Position numbers and translations under genes: made by a program. From the NCBI GenBank assembly GCA_037139495.1, contig JBAXGG010000003.1, positions 1 through 49,200 on the forward strand: 49,200 nt of DNA, in the 5' to 3' direction. Each line of letters opens with the position of its first letter. Position 1 is the first letter of the stretch. This document shows, one piece after another, positions 7,914-16,250 of the stretch. The DNA comes from JAUPVS01 sp037139495 (GTDB lineage Bacteria; Patescibacteriota; Saccharimonadia; Saccharimonadales; JAUPVS01). The notes under the pieces are model-generated. The model had not been told where the DNA came from, did not search any database, and worked only from the letters and a program-made list of their open reading frames with translations.

Positions 7914-8543
7914 ATGAGTGTAGTTGTCCCGGCGATTCTAGCTAAAGACCTGGCAACCTATAAGACTCAAATTCGGCGCGTCGAAAAGTTTGCCGAACGT
8001 ATTCATATTGATTTAACAGACCAGTTGTTTGCAATCAGCCCGACCATCAAGCTTGGGGAAGTTTTCTGGCCAAAGAAGCTTAAGGCAGATCTACATTTGA
8101 TGTACAAAACTCCAACCCGATATATGCGAGAGATTGTCAGGCTGATGCCAAATCTAGTCATAGTCCATGCCGAAGCCGACGGTGATTTTTTGACCTTTGC
8201 CCAGATTCTGGGCAAGCTTAAAATTAAAGTTGGAGTTGCCTTATTGCCCGAAACGCCAGCTTCAGCCATAAAACCCGCTCTACAGTATATTGATCATGTC
8301 ATGATCTTCAGTGGGCACCTTGGTAAATTTGGCGGCGAAGCCGATTTAGACCTGCTCGTTAAGGCCCAAGCCCTAAAGCATATAAAGCCGGAACTAGAAA
8401 TCGGTTGGGATGGTGGAGTTAACGATCGAAATGTTCATCTGCTCAAAGCGGCCGGGGTAGACGTTCTTAATGTTGGTGGTTTCATCCATGAGTCTAAAAA
8501 ACCAGCTACCGCTTATGCTAGACTGTTAAAACAGGTTAGTTGA
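7914..8543 (+). CDS. Ribulose-phosphate 3-epimerase-like protein (divergent)
   Basis: A TIM barrel of 209 aa expected to interconvert ribulose-5-phosphate and xylulose-5-phosphate. Family landmarks are recognisable but altered: VPAIL near the N terminus (for APSIL), HIDLTD (for HVDVMDG, keeping His and catalytic Asp but losing Met-Asp-Gly), DLHLM (metal His kept), IVHAEA, and GWDGGVN (second catalytic Asp kept). The phosphate loop region SGHLGKFGG replaces the usual MSVNPGFGGQ. The metal and acid/base residues survive, so activity is likely, but substrate preference could differ. Its place between rpiB and transketolase supports the pentose phosphate role. Confidence 0.8.
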   Translation: MSVVVPAILAKDLATYKTQIRRVEKFAERIHIDLTDQLFAISPTIKLGEVFWPKKLKADLHLMYKTPTRYMREIVRLMPNLVIVHAEADGDFLTFAQILGKLKIKVGVALLPETPASAIKPALQYIDHVMIFSGHLGKFGGEADLDLLVKAQALKHIKPELEIGWDGGVNDRNVHLLKAAGVDVLNVGGFIHESKKPATAYARLLKQVS

Positions 8544-8550
8544 TTCAAAT

Positions 8551-9405
8551 ATGCAAAAACTAAACATCCAGGAATTAGAACTCAAAGCTAATACCATTCG
8601 CGAGGACATTATTAAGATGTTGGAGCGTGCTGGTAGCGGCCATAGTGCCGGTCCACTAGGATTGGCCGACATTTTTAGCGCTCTATATTTCGACATCCTA
8701 AAGCACGACCCCAAAAAACCCAATTGGAACCAACGCGACCTACTATTACTGAGTAATGGTCACTGCATACCGGTTCAATACGCTGCGATGGCCGAAGCTG
8801 GTTATTTTGACAAAGAAGAATTGATGACTTTGCGGCAGTTTGGCTCCCGTCTGCAAGGACACCCCGAGCGTCTACGTTTACCTGGTCTTGAGAACACTAG
8901 CGGCCCATTAGGCTCTGGCTTAAGTCAGGCGGCCGGAATGGCTTTAGCATTGCGCATGAACAAGGATCATTACCGTTGGATTTACGTAGTGATGGGTGAC
9001 GGTGAACAGGATGAAGGTAACATCTGGGAAGCAGCTATGCTAGCGGCCAAATACAAGCTCAATAACATTATAGCAATTACCGATCGCAATAATATTCAGA
9101 TCGATGGTCCTACTGAAACAGTCATGCCACTGGAAGACCTGCGCGCTAAGTGGGAAGCCTTTGGATGGCACGTAATTGAGGTTGATGGCAATAATATCGA
9201 AGCCGTCATTGACGCTTGCGCCATGGGCCGGGCAATTATCGAAAAACCAGTAATGATTATCGCTCACACTATACCTGGTAAAGGTGTTGATTTTATGGAG
9301 TACGACTTCCGATGGCACGGTATACCACCAAATCATGAACAAGCCAAGAAGGCTATCCACGAAATTCGCACTCTCGGCGGCAAGATTCGGGGCGAACATG
9401 AGTAA
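8551..9405 (+). CDS. Transketolase, N-terminal (thiamine-diphosphate-binding) subunit
   Basis: One half of a split transketolase that moves two-carbon ketol units between sugar phosphates. The 284 residues cover the PP domain: SGHSAGPLG near 29, NGHCIPVQYAA near 70, the GSGL loop, and the thiamine-diphosphate/Mg motif beginning GDGEQDEG at 149-156 and ending near ITDRNN. The partner domain is the next gene, overlapping by 8 bases, so the two are translated together and should assemble as an alpha2beta2 enzyme. Split transketolases are well known in archaea and many bacteria, so this is not a broken gene. Confidence 0.93.
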   Translation: MQKLNIQELELKANTIREDIIKMLERAGSGHSAGPLGLADIFSALYFDILKHDPKKPNWNQRDLLLLSNGHCIPVQYAAMAEAGYFDKEELMTLRQFGSRLQGHPERLRLPGLENTSGPLGSGLSQAAGMALALRMNKDHYRWIYVVMGDGEQDEGNIWEAAMLAAKYKLNNIIAITDRNNIQIDGPTETVMPLEDLRAKWEAFGWHVIEVDGNNIEAVIDACAMGRAIIEKPVMIIAHTIPGKGVDFMEYDFRWHGIPPNHEQAKKAIHEIRTLGGKIRGEHE

Positions 9406-10372
9406 TATGCATTTAGTCGCTAAAGACTTTTTAAAGGATGAGCTAGAAAAAGAACCAATTCGCAAAGGCTTTGGCCGGGGTTTACTAGAAGCCGGTAAGC
9501 GTGATGAGAACGTTGTTGGAGCCTGTGCTGACCTGACCGATTCTACCCAAATGAGTCTCTTTCGCGATGAATTTCCCGAGCGTTTTGTTGAAATTGGTGT
9601 GGCTGAACAAAATCTGGTTACGGTTGGTGCTGGCCTTGCCGCCATGGGTAAAATTCCTTTTGTCAGTAGCTACGCCACGTTTAGTCCAGGGCGCAACTGG
9701 GAACAGATTCGCACCACTATCTGCCTCAACTACCAGCCGGTCAAGATTATTGGCTCCCATGCGGGTCTATACACTGGTAAAGATGGTGCAACGCATCAAA
9801 TGCTTGAAGACCTAGCTTTAATGCGAGTGCTGCCTAACATGGTCGTATTAGCACCAGGCGATAGTGTTGAGGCCGAAAAAGCCACTCTCGCTATGGCAGT
9901 CGATAAGCGGCCTAATTACATGCGTTTAACCCGTGAGCCGACGCCAGTATTTACTACTGCCGAAACTCCTTTTGAAATCGGTAAAGCTTACGTTTTTAGC
10001 CTTGGCAAGGACATTACGATTATTGCTACCGGCACAATGACCTTCCAAGCGCTGGTGGCAGCCGAAATACTGTTTAAAGATGGTATTGATGCCGAAGTCA
10101 TTCACTGCCCAACTATCAAACCACTTGATGCAGCTACTTTGCTAGCCAGCGTCCAGAAAACTCGTGCCGTTATAACTGTTGAGGAAGGCCAGGTTATTGG
10201 CGGACTTGGTGGGGCTGTAGCCGAATTCTTAGGTGAACACTGCCCACGACCACTTAAACGGATTGGTATGAAAGATCACTTCGGCGAATCAGGCGACCCT
10301 GTCGATCTACTTGAACATTTTGGCTTAACAGCCAAACATATTGCTTTGGCCGCACATCAACAGTTACAATAA
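9398..10372 (+). CDS. Transketolase, C-terminal (pyrimidine-binding and C-terminal) subunit
   Basis: The second half of the split transketolase. It carries the Pyr domain with the catalytic Glu in IGVAEQN, then GLAAMGKIPFVSSYATF and SHAGLYTGKDGATHQMLEDLA, followed by the transketolase C-terminal domain. The ATG at 9398 overlaps the upstream gene by 8 bases; another ATG at 9407 would also serve. The long in-frame upstream extension from 9284 lies inside the previous gene and shows no family sequence, so it was dropped. At 324 aa the combined length with the first subunit (608 aa) matches fused transketolases. Confidence 0.92.
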   Translation: MSNMHLVAKDFLKDELEKEPIRKGFGRGLLEAGKRDENVVGACADLTDSTQMSLFRDEFPERFVEIGVAEQNLVTVGAGLAAMGKIPFVSSYATFSPGRNWEQIRTTICLNYQPVKIIGSHAGLYTGKDGATHQMLEDLALMRVLPNMVVLAPGDSVEAEKATLAMAVDKRPNYMRLTREPTPVFTTAETPFEIGKAYVFSLGKDITIIATGTMTFQALVAAEILFKDGIDAEVIHCPTIKPLDAATLLASVQKTRAVITVEEGQVIGGLGGAVAEFLGEHCPRPLKRIGMKDHFGESGDPVDLLEHFGLTAKHIALAAHQQLQ

Positions 10373-10387
10373 GCTTAAGGACTTTCA

Positions 10388-11299
10388 ATGCCACAAACAC
10401 TTCAACAGATTCGTGAAAACACCAAAAAGGCTCGGGCTACCATGGCTCGCGCTCGCAAAGACCACTTCGCTTTAGGCGCTTTTAACCTGGATAACCAAGA
10501 AACTCTAATTGCAGTTTGCAAGGCTGCCGCTTCTAAAAAAGCGCCAGTTCTAGTAGAAGTTAGCAAAGGTGAAGTTGATGCAATGGGGCTCGGCAATATC
10601 CGAGATATGGTCGACAACTATAAAGCCGAATACAACCTTGAGATTTATATTAACTTAGACCACTCTCCAACGGTAGAGGATGCCATTGCCGGTATCGAAA
10701 CTGGTTTTGAATTTATTCACATAGATGTAAGCCAGGCCAATCATAATGCCAGTGAGGCAGAAATAATCGAAGCCACTAAACGTGTCGTTGCCTGTGCGCG
10801 GCTAACTGGGGCTCTAGTGGAAAGTGAGCCACATTATTTCGGTGGTAGCTCAAATGTGCATACCGAAAATATTGATTACGATGAGATTAAAAAAACCTTC
10901 AGTACTCCAGAAGGCACCAGAAGTTTTGTTGAGGCCACCGGAATTGATACCTACGCTGCAGCTATCGGTAATCTCCATGGCCATTATCCTGTACCTAAGA
11001 AGCTTGACATCGAACTATTACAAAAGTTAAGAGATGTCATAGATTGTAATATCAGCTTACATGGCGGTAGCGACACCCCTGGACATTATTTTGTAGATGC
11101 CGTTAAAGTTGGTGTCACCAAGATTAATATCAACAGTGATATGCGAGTGGCCTACCGAGACACCTTAGAGAAAGTACTAAAAGACAACCCGACTGAATAT
11201 GCTGTGGTTAAATTGATGGGCCGAGTTGAAGACGCTGTCCAAAAAGTCGTCGAAAACAAGCTCGATATGTTTAACTCGGCCGGTAAAGCCAAGCCATAA
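10388..11299 (+). CDS. Class II fructose-bisphosphate aldolase family protein
   Basis: A zinc-dependent TIM-barrel aldolase. The metal and catalytic landmarks are present: NLDHS with Asp-His at 91-92, HIDVS (112-115, the position of the catalytic Asp region in class II enzymes), EPHYFGG, GNLHGHY with a zinc His at 197, SLHGGSD with a zinc His at 225, and KININSDM for phosphate binding. The length of 303 aa fits the family. It could cleave fructose-1,6-bisphosphate or make sedoheptulose-1,7-bisphosphate; sequence alone cannot separate these. AAGGAC just upstream is a Shine-Dalgarno site within the carbon operon. Confidence 0.88.
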   Translation: MPQTLQQIRENTKKARATMARARKDHFALGAFNLDNQETLIAVCKAAASKKAPVLVEVSKGEVDAMGLGNIRDMVDNYKAEYNLEIYINLDHSPTVEDAIAGIETGFEFIHIDVSQANHNASEAEIIEATKRVVACARLTGALVESEPHYFGGSSNVHTENIDYDEIKKTFSTPEGTRSFVEATGIDTYAAAIGNLHGHYPVPKKLDIELLQKLRDVIDCNISLHGGSDTPGHYFVDAVKVGVTKININSDMRVAYRDTLEKVLKDNPTEYAVVKLMGRVEDAVQKVVENKLDMFNSAGKAKP

Positions 11300-11302
11300 A
11301 AC

Positions 11303-12274
11303 ATGAGTAAACCTAAAATTATATCAATTGGAGCAGCCGTCCAAGATGTTTTTTTACAGGGCGAATTATTCCGCGCTCACCGCAATAAGGGAGAATCAGT
11401 TGAAGAGTTCGCTATGGGGAGTAAAAATGATGTCGAAGGTGTATATTTTAGCACCGGTGGTGGGGCTACTAATGCAGCAGTAACTTTTGCCCGCCAAGGT
11501 TTCCATAGCTACTACATGGGACAACTTGGCAACGACGTGCCGGCTCGGGCCATCAAAGAAGATTTGTTTAAAGACAAAGTAAACATCAGCCTTGTAAAAA
11601 TCAAGGAACACGTTAACACTGGCTATTCGGTTTTGTTGCTAGCTCCTAACGGCGAGCGAACTATTCTGACTTACCGCGGCGCTTCAATAGATTTTCAGAT
11701 TAAATCACTTGATTTCGCTCATACCAAACCAGATTGGTTTTATATTAGTTCACTGTCTGGTGATTACCAATCATTAAAAGTTATTATCGATTATGCTCGG
11801 AAAAACCACATCAAGGTTGCTATTAATCCAGGTTCGGCTGAACTAAAACACGGACACGACTTCAAAAAACTAATTCCTGACATTAGTATTTTGTGTGTTA
11901 ATAAAGAAGAAGCGCAGATGATCTTTAGGGGTGAGACCTGCGAGGATCTAGTCAGGCACGCTGTTAACCATATACCATTTGTAATTATAACCGATGGTCC
12001 TCGTGGCTCGGTAGCGAGCGACGGCCAAAGCATTTTTAAGGCTGGTATGTATGATGATGTACCTGTTGTCGACCGTACAGGAGCCGGTGACGCCTTTAGT
12101 AGTGGTTTCACAGCTATGATTGCCTCTGGTGTTCCGCTTGATAAAGCTATGATTTTTGCGAGCGCCAATTCAACTAATGTCGTCAGTAAACTCGGTGCTA
12201 AGGCTGGCATCCTCGAAGCAGGCACCCGCCTCCATACCATGCCTATAACTATCCACCCCATAATTCAAACTTAG
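11303..12274 (+). CDS. PfkB-family carbohydrate kinase
   Basis: A ribokinase-fold sugar or nucleoside kinase of 323 aa. The first signature GGGATNAAVTFARQG lies at ~52-66 and the second, DRTGAGDAFSSGF, at 257-269, with catalytic Asp 263 and the GAGD anion hole. The gene begins 3 bases after the aldolase stop and is the last gene of the operon. The neighbours suggest a sugar phosphate substrate such as fructose-6-phosphate or sedoheptulose-7-phosphate, but ribose, adenosine or another sugar is equally allowed by the motifs. Confidence 0.85.
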   Translation: MSKPKIISIGAAVQDVFLQGELFRAHRNKGESVEEFAMGSKNDVEGVYFSTGGGATNAAVTFARQGFHSYYMGQLGNDVPARAIKEDLFKDKVNISLVKIKEHVNTGYSVLLLAPNGERTILTYRGASIDFQIKSLDFAHTKPDWFYISSLSGDYQSLKVIIDYARKNHIKVAINPGSAELKHGHDFKKLIPDISILCVNKEEAQMIFRGETCEDLVRHAVNHIPFVIITDGPRGSVASDGQSIFKAGMYDDVPVVDRTGAGDAFSSGFTAMIASGVPLDKAMIFASANSTNVVSKLGAKAGILEAGTRLHTMPITIHPIIQT

Positions 12275-12291
12275 GCGTTTTAGATTTAAGC

Positions 12292-12369
12292 AATCTGTTC
12301 GGTGAGACACGTTGCGTCCGCAAAGATTCCTGAGGGTTCAGGACATACAGCCGAGTTACTGAACAGATT
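12292..12369. ncRNA. Candidate structured RNA element (three-way junction)
   Basis: In the 136-base gap after pfkB, bases 12292-12305 pair with 12356-12369 to form a 14-pair stem (two G-U pairs). Inside it are two hairpins: TTGC/GCAA (12312-12315 with 12320-12323, loop GTCC) and a perfect six-pair stem TCCTGA/TCAGGA (12328-12333 with 12338-12343, loop GGGT). There is no T-tract after it, so it is not a simple terminator. It lies 41 bases before the 413-aa gene and could be a leader element, a 3' element of the carbon operon, or a small RNA. I do not recognise the family, and the strand is uncertain. Confidence 0.5.
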
Positions 12370-12410
12370 ACTTTACCAGGCAAAGCGCTCATGTTAATCT
12401 TAGTGCAATT

Positions 12411-13652
12411 ATGAGTAAGATTTTGTCAGATCTCTTGGGCGCTACTGAGCCAATGTTTACGTTAGCTCTAAAACAGCTGGAGGAAGACAGTGGCAATCCG
12501 AGTGCCGATATCCGACTAACTGCTGAAATTACTGGCAAAATTCGACTCAAAACAATAGAACTCGGTTTAGACCCCGATGATACCACCGGCAGTGAGCTTT
12601 ATCATGCTTTGCTAAACCTTATCGCCAAGCAGGACGAACATTTAGTAAAACAAATCGGTGGTTCTGACCCCGATGATACTGCTGCCCTAATGCCTCTTAT
12701 CAGAAAGGCCTGGGAAGCCGTCGACACCAACAAGAGCTGCTGGGTTATCAAGCCGAGTGTCGCTAAAGCAATGCTAAAAAGAACACCGCCTAAAGCAATT
12801 ATGAAGCACCTGGGTTATCGTTCTATCGATTCGATGCTAAAACGTGAAAAACTCGGTGAGATATACGGTGCTTTGCGCTTTGCCGAGGATGCCAAGTGGC
12901 TTAATAATTTTGATGAACATTACAAAAAGCTTAAGCCATACGACTTTGAGACCCGCGAAATTGAGATTATCGAGATGCCATTAGAACGTTGGGGTGATTT
13001 ATCGGCTGCTTTCATTCACAAAAAGAAACATAACATCACCCATCTTAAAGAGCTAGGTGTTATTTTGATGCTGCCAATTGGAAAGGATGTTAGGTTGAAG
13101 GGCATAACTATCTTTGCATTACCCCTATTATTTCATTATCTTAACGAAATTAAACTTTACTCGGCGTTTTTTAAATTAAAACAGATGCAACCTAAGTTTG
13201 GTGAAATTGTCGCTAATACCCTGATTGCTGATACAGCCGAAGCTGCTATTATGGCTGGGCAAACTATCCACTGGCGAGTTATCCAGCGTTATTTTGCCCG
13301 ACTCGAGAACGAATATCATCCTGAAATTTTTGAACCTCACGTCCAACCAGAAGATTTACACTGGCGTCGAGCTGAGGAACTTTTGTTTAAAGTTGACCCA
13401 GAACTGGGCTTTTGGCGTGACTTGGACTACGTTGGCGTTATGCACGCCGGCCGGCCCGTAACAATGAACCTGCTAGACGTTGCCGCCAGTTACGTTAACG
13501 ATATGCCCTATGGTGAACGGGCGATTTACCATTTCCGTGACAGTCTATGGAACGAAGTATTCGTACGTTACATGGGCCAGAAGAACCTCGAACAACAAAT
13601 TCTTGGCCAGCTAGACAACAGCATGATTGCTCCTGAAAAGCTTAAAGTATGA
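12411..13652 (+). CDS. Conserved-looking hypothetical protein, 413 aa
   Basis: I do not recognise this family. It is soluble, with no signal peptide and no clear membrane helix apart from a hydrophobic stretch GITIFALPLLFHYL near 233. It looks mostly helical, rich in charged residues and aromatics, with an acidic N-terminal ~100 residues and two Asp-rich turns (DPDDTTG near 55 and GSDPDDTAAL near 84). No Walker, zinc or nuclease motif is visible. The gene overlaps the following SLOG gene by 4 bases (ATGA), so the products probably work together. A -10-like TAATCT at 12395-12400 lies 10 bases before the ATG. Confidence 0.75.
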   Translation: MSKILSDLLGATEPMFTLALKQLEEDSGNPSADIRLTAEITGKIRLKTIELGLDPDDTTGSELYHALLNLIAKQDEHLVKQIGGSDPDDTAALMPLIRKAWEAVDTNKSCWVIKPSVAKAMLKRTPPKAIMKHLGYRSIDSMLKREKLGEIYGALRFAEDAKWLNNFDEHYKKLKPYDFETREIEIIEMPLERWGDLSAAFIHKKKHNITHLKELGVILMLPIGKDVRLKGITIFALPLLFHYLNEIKLYSAFFKLKQMQPKFGEIVANTLIADTAEAAIMAGQTIHWRVIQRYFARLENEYHPEIFEPHVQPEDLHWRRAEELLFKVDPELGFWRDLDYVGVMHAGRPVTMNLLDVAASYVNDMPYGERAIYHFRDSLWNEVFVRYMGQKNLEQQILGQLDNSMIAPEKLKV

Positions 13653-14254
13653 ACTATAGTATCTGTGTCTCGGGAGCCGCTGGTGGTAAAACTGTCAATG
13701 CAGCCCGGCCCTTAGCCGAGGCGTTGGGAAGAGAAATTGCAAAACGTGGACACACAATAACTACTGGTGCGACAGTCGGTCTGCCGTATTACGCGGCTCG
13801 CGCTGCTAAAGAAGCTGGTGGAATGAGTATTGGCTTTTCGCCAGCCGCTAGTTTACGAGAGCATCTTCACAAGTACCGATTACCAATCGGAGTTTTTGAT
13901 TTTATCAATTTTACTGGCATGCACTATGTTGGCCGTGATATTCACCTGGTTCAGTCCAGTGATGCAATTATTACTGTTGGTGGCCGTTTTGGCAGTCTGC
14001 ACGAGTTTACAACCGCTTTAGAGTCACGAATGCCTTGCGGAGTCTTAACAGGTAGCGGTGGTACCGCTGATGTCGTGGAAGAGCTAATGGAACGTCTGGA
14101 AGCCCCTAACCGGGACATGGTTGTATTCGATAGCGACCCAGATAACCTAATCAAAAAAATAATCAAAATTCTCGACAAGGAATATGCCGACATCGATCTT
14201 AAAGACGAATTAGCCCGCTGGTATCTTGACAGCAACGCTCCACATTATGGCTAG
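13649..14254 (+). CDS. SLOG/LOG-family Rossmann protein
   Basis: A Rossmann-like nucleotide-binding protein of 201 aa in the superfamily that includes LOG phosphoribohydrolases and DprA. The N-terminal strand and loop are CVSGAAGG, then ITTGATVGLPYYAARAA, and the family signature appears as VGGRFGSLHEF at 110-120. This compares with PGGxGTxxE of LOG enzymes, but with one extra residue and Ser for Thr, so base-ribose hydrolysis is not certain. It overlaps the 413-aa gene by 4 bases. It may bind or cleave a nucleotide signal for its partner; that is inference. Confidence 0.8.
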   Translation: MNYSICVSGAAGGKTVNAARPLAEALGREIAKRGHTITTGATVGLPYYAARAAKEAGGMSIGFSPAASLREHLHKYRLPIGVFDFINFTGMHYVGRDIHLVQSSDAIITVGGRFGSLHEFTTALESRMPCGVLTGSGGTADVVEELMERLEAPNRDMVVFDSDPDNLIKKIIKILDKEYADIDLKDELARWYLDSNAPHYG

Positions 14255-14258
14255 ATGC

Positions 14259-14264
14259 TACAAT
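14259..14264 (+). promoter_or_regulatory. Extended -10 of leaderless uvrB
   Basis: TGC-TACAAT, with the -10 ending 6 bases before the ATG at 14271 and starting 4 bases after the previous stop. No Shine-Dalgarno site is present. The spacing places the transcription start on the start codon. Confidence 0.65.
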
Positions 14265-14270
14265 AAGTAG

Positions 14271-16229
14271 ATGCCTCAATTTAAACTGGACTCCAAATAC
14301 CGTCCCGCCGGCGATCAGCCGTCGGCTATAAAGCAGTTGACCGAGGGTGTGCTAAAGGGGCTTAAAGAGCAGACTCTCCTGGGTGTAACAGGTTCCGGTA
14401 AAACCTTTACGATGGCTAATGTTATCCAGAACACTCAAAAACCGACATTGATTTTGAGCCATAATAAAACCCTGGCCGCACAACTCTACAGTGAGTTCCG
14501 TAACTTTTTCCCCGAAAACGAAGTCCACTATTTTGTAAGTTACTTCGATTACTACCAGCCCGAGGCCTATATTCCGCGCAGCGATACCTATATAGAAAAA
14601 GACAGCCAGATAAATGAAGAAATCGATCGATTGCGCCACGCCGCCACTGATGCGCTACTGTCTCGCAAAGACGTAATTATTGTCGCCAGCGTCAGCTGTA
14701 TTTACGGTATCGGCTCAGTTGAGGACTACAACGGACTATCTATCGTGGTAAACAAGGGTCAACGGCTGATTCGTGACAAGTTTTTGCGCCGCCTAACTGA
14801 CATCCAGTATCAGCGCAATGATATCGACTTTCATCGCGGTACTTTTAGGGTACGGGGCGACGTCGTTGACGTTTTCCCGGCTGGCGAGGAATTAGCCTAT
14901 CGAATCGATTTTGACGGTGATGACGTCGAAAAAATCACTAAAATCGATCCATTAACTGGCGAAGTCTTGGCTCAATTAAAAGAATTTAAGATATTCCCAA
15001 GTAGTCACTATGTCACTCCCTTCGACAAACTGAAGGTTGCTATGGTCAGTATTCAGAATGAACTTAATGACCGGCTCAAACTATTCAAGAAAAGAGGCCA
15101 ATTACTGGAAGCTCAGCGTCTCAACCAACGGACAAAGTTCGATCTGGAAATGCTCGAGGAAACTGGGTTTGTTAAAGGAATCGAGAATTATAGTCGTTAC
15201 TTAACTAGCCGCGAGCCGGGCGAACAACCGGCCACATTGCTAGACTATTTCCCAGATGACTTTTTGATGTTTGTCGATGAGTCACATATGACCATGCCGC
15301 AGGTGCGCGGTATGTACAACGGTGACCGCGCCCGCAAAGAAGTACTAGTTGAGCACGGCTTTAGGTTGCCCAGCGCCCTAGACAACCGACCATTAACGTT
15401 TACTGAATTCGAACAACATGTTAATCAGGCGATCTACGTAAGTGCTACACCAGCCGACTATGAACTATCACGCAGCCCGGCTCCAGCCCAGCAGGTTATT
15501 CGCCCTACCGGCTTGCTCGATCCTCCAATTACTATCCGCCCGGTCGACGGTCAGATTGATGATTTGATTGCCGAAATCCGCGATACCGTTGCCAAGCACC
15601 AGCGCGTACTAGTTACGACTCTGACTAAGCGGATGTCTGAAGACTTAACCGACTACCTAAAAGAGCTAAACATCAAGGTAACGTACTTACATAGTGACAT
15701 TGATACTTTGGATCGTACCGACATTTTGCGAGATTTGCGCCTCGGCGTCTACGACGTTGTAGTTGGGATTAACTTGCTACGCGAAGGCCTCGACCTGCCC
15801 GAAGTTTCGCTAGTTGCCATACTTGATGCCGATAAAGAAGGATTTTTACGGAGTGAACAGGCCTTGGTGCAGACAATTGGCCGTGCCGCCCGCCACATTG
15901 ATGGACGGGTAATTATGTACGCCGACCATGTTACCGGCAGCATGCAGCGAGCTCTGGACGAAACCAACCGACGCCGCACTATTCAGGCCGCTCACAACAA
16001 AAAGAACGGCATAACACCAGAAGGGATCGCCAAGGCTATCGAAAAGGGAATGCGCCCCGATATGCCCGAAGAGCCAACTCGACTGAACCTAAAGAAGATT
16101 CCTAAAGACGAGTACGGCCACATTATCCGTGAGCTCAGTGCTCAAATGGAGCTAGCCTCGGCCAACCTACAGTTCGAGAAGGCTGCTGAGTTGAGAGATA
16201 TTATCGCCGACGTTAAGAGCAAAATCTGA
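14271..16229 (+). CDS. uvrB: Excinuclease ABC subunit B
   Basis: The damage-verifying helicase of nucleotide excision repair, loaded by UvrA and recruiting UvrC. Walker A GVTGSGKT lies at 38-45, the DNA-gripping beta-hairpin region is YFVSYFDYYQPEAYIP (~87-102), the DEAD-like box is VDESH, and the helicase motif VI region reads QTIGRAARH. The C-terminal UVR motif (LQFEKAAELRDII) binds UvrC. At 652 aa it is full length. uvrA and uvrC are not in this window. It has its own promoter overlapping the intergenic gap. Confidence 0.97.
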   Translation: MPQFKLDSKYRPAGDQPSAIKQLTEGVLKGLKEQTLLGVTGSGKTFTMANVIQNTQKPTLILSHNKTLAAQLYSEFRNFFPENEVHYFVSYFDYYQPEAYIPRSDTYIEKDSQINEEIDRLRHAATDALLSRKDVIIVASVSCIYGIGSVEDYNGLSIVVNKGQRLIRDKFLRRLTDIQYQRNDIDFHRGTFRVRGDVVDVFPAGEELAYRIDFDGDDVEKITKIDPLTGEVLAQLKEFKIFPSSHYVTPFDKLKVAMVSIQNELNDRLKLFKKRGQLLEAQRLNQRTKFDLEMLEETGFVKGIENYSRYLTSREPGEQPATLLDYFPDDFLMFVDESHMTMPQVRGMYNGDRARKEVLVEHGFRLPSALDNRPLTFTEFEQHVNQAIYVSATPADYELSRSPAPAQQVIRPTGLLDPPITIRPVDGQIDDLIAEIRDTVAKHQRVLVTTLTKRMSEDLTDYLKELNIKVTYLHSDIDTLDRTDILRDLRLGVYDVVVGINLLREGLDLPEVSLVAILDADKEGFLRSEQALVQTIGRAARHIDGRVIMYADHVTGSMQRALDETNRRRTIQAAHNKKNGITPEGIAKAIEKGMRPDMPEEPTRLNLKKIPKDEYGHIIRELSAQMELASANLQFEKAAELRDIIADVKSKI

Positions 16230-16250
16230 ATAGATTAATAGTGCCAGCGT

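Noticed and set aside
9040..9645. 201-codon minus-strand ORF
   Set aside because: It is the shadow of the two transketolase genes; composition is Ser/Pro/Lys-rich with no recognisable motif.
8551..10372. Transketolase read as two ORFs, possibly a broken gene
   Set aside because: Both parts start with good codons, overlap by 8 bases, have complete domains and together match full length; split transketolases are a normal form.
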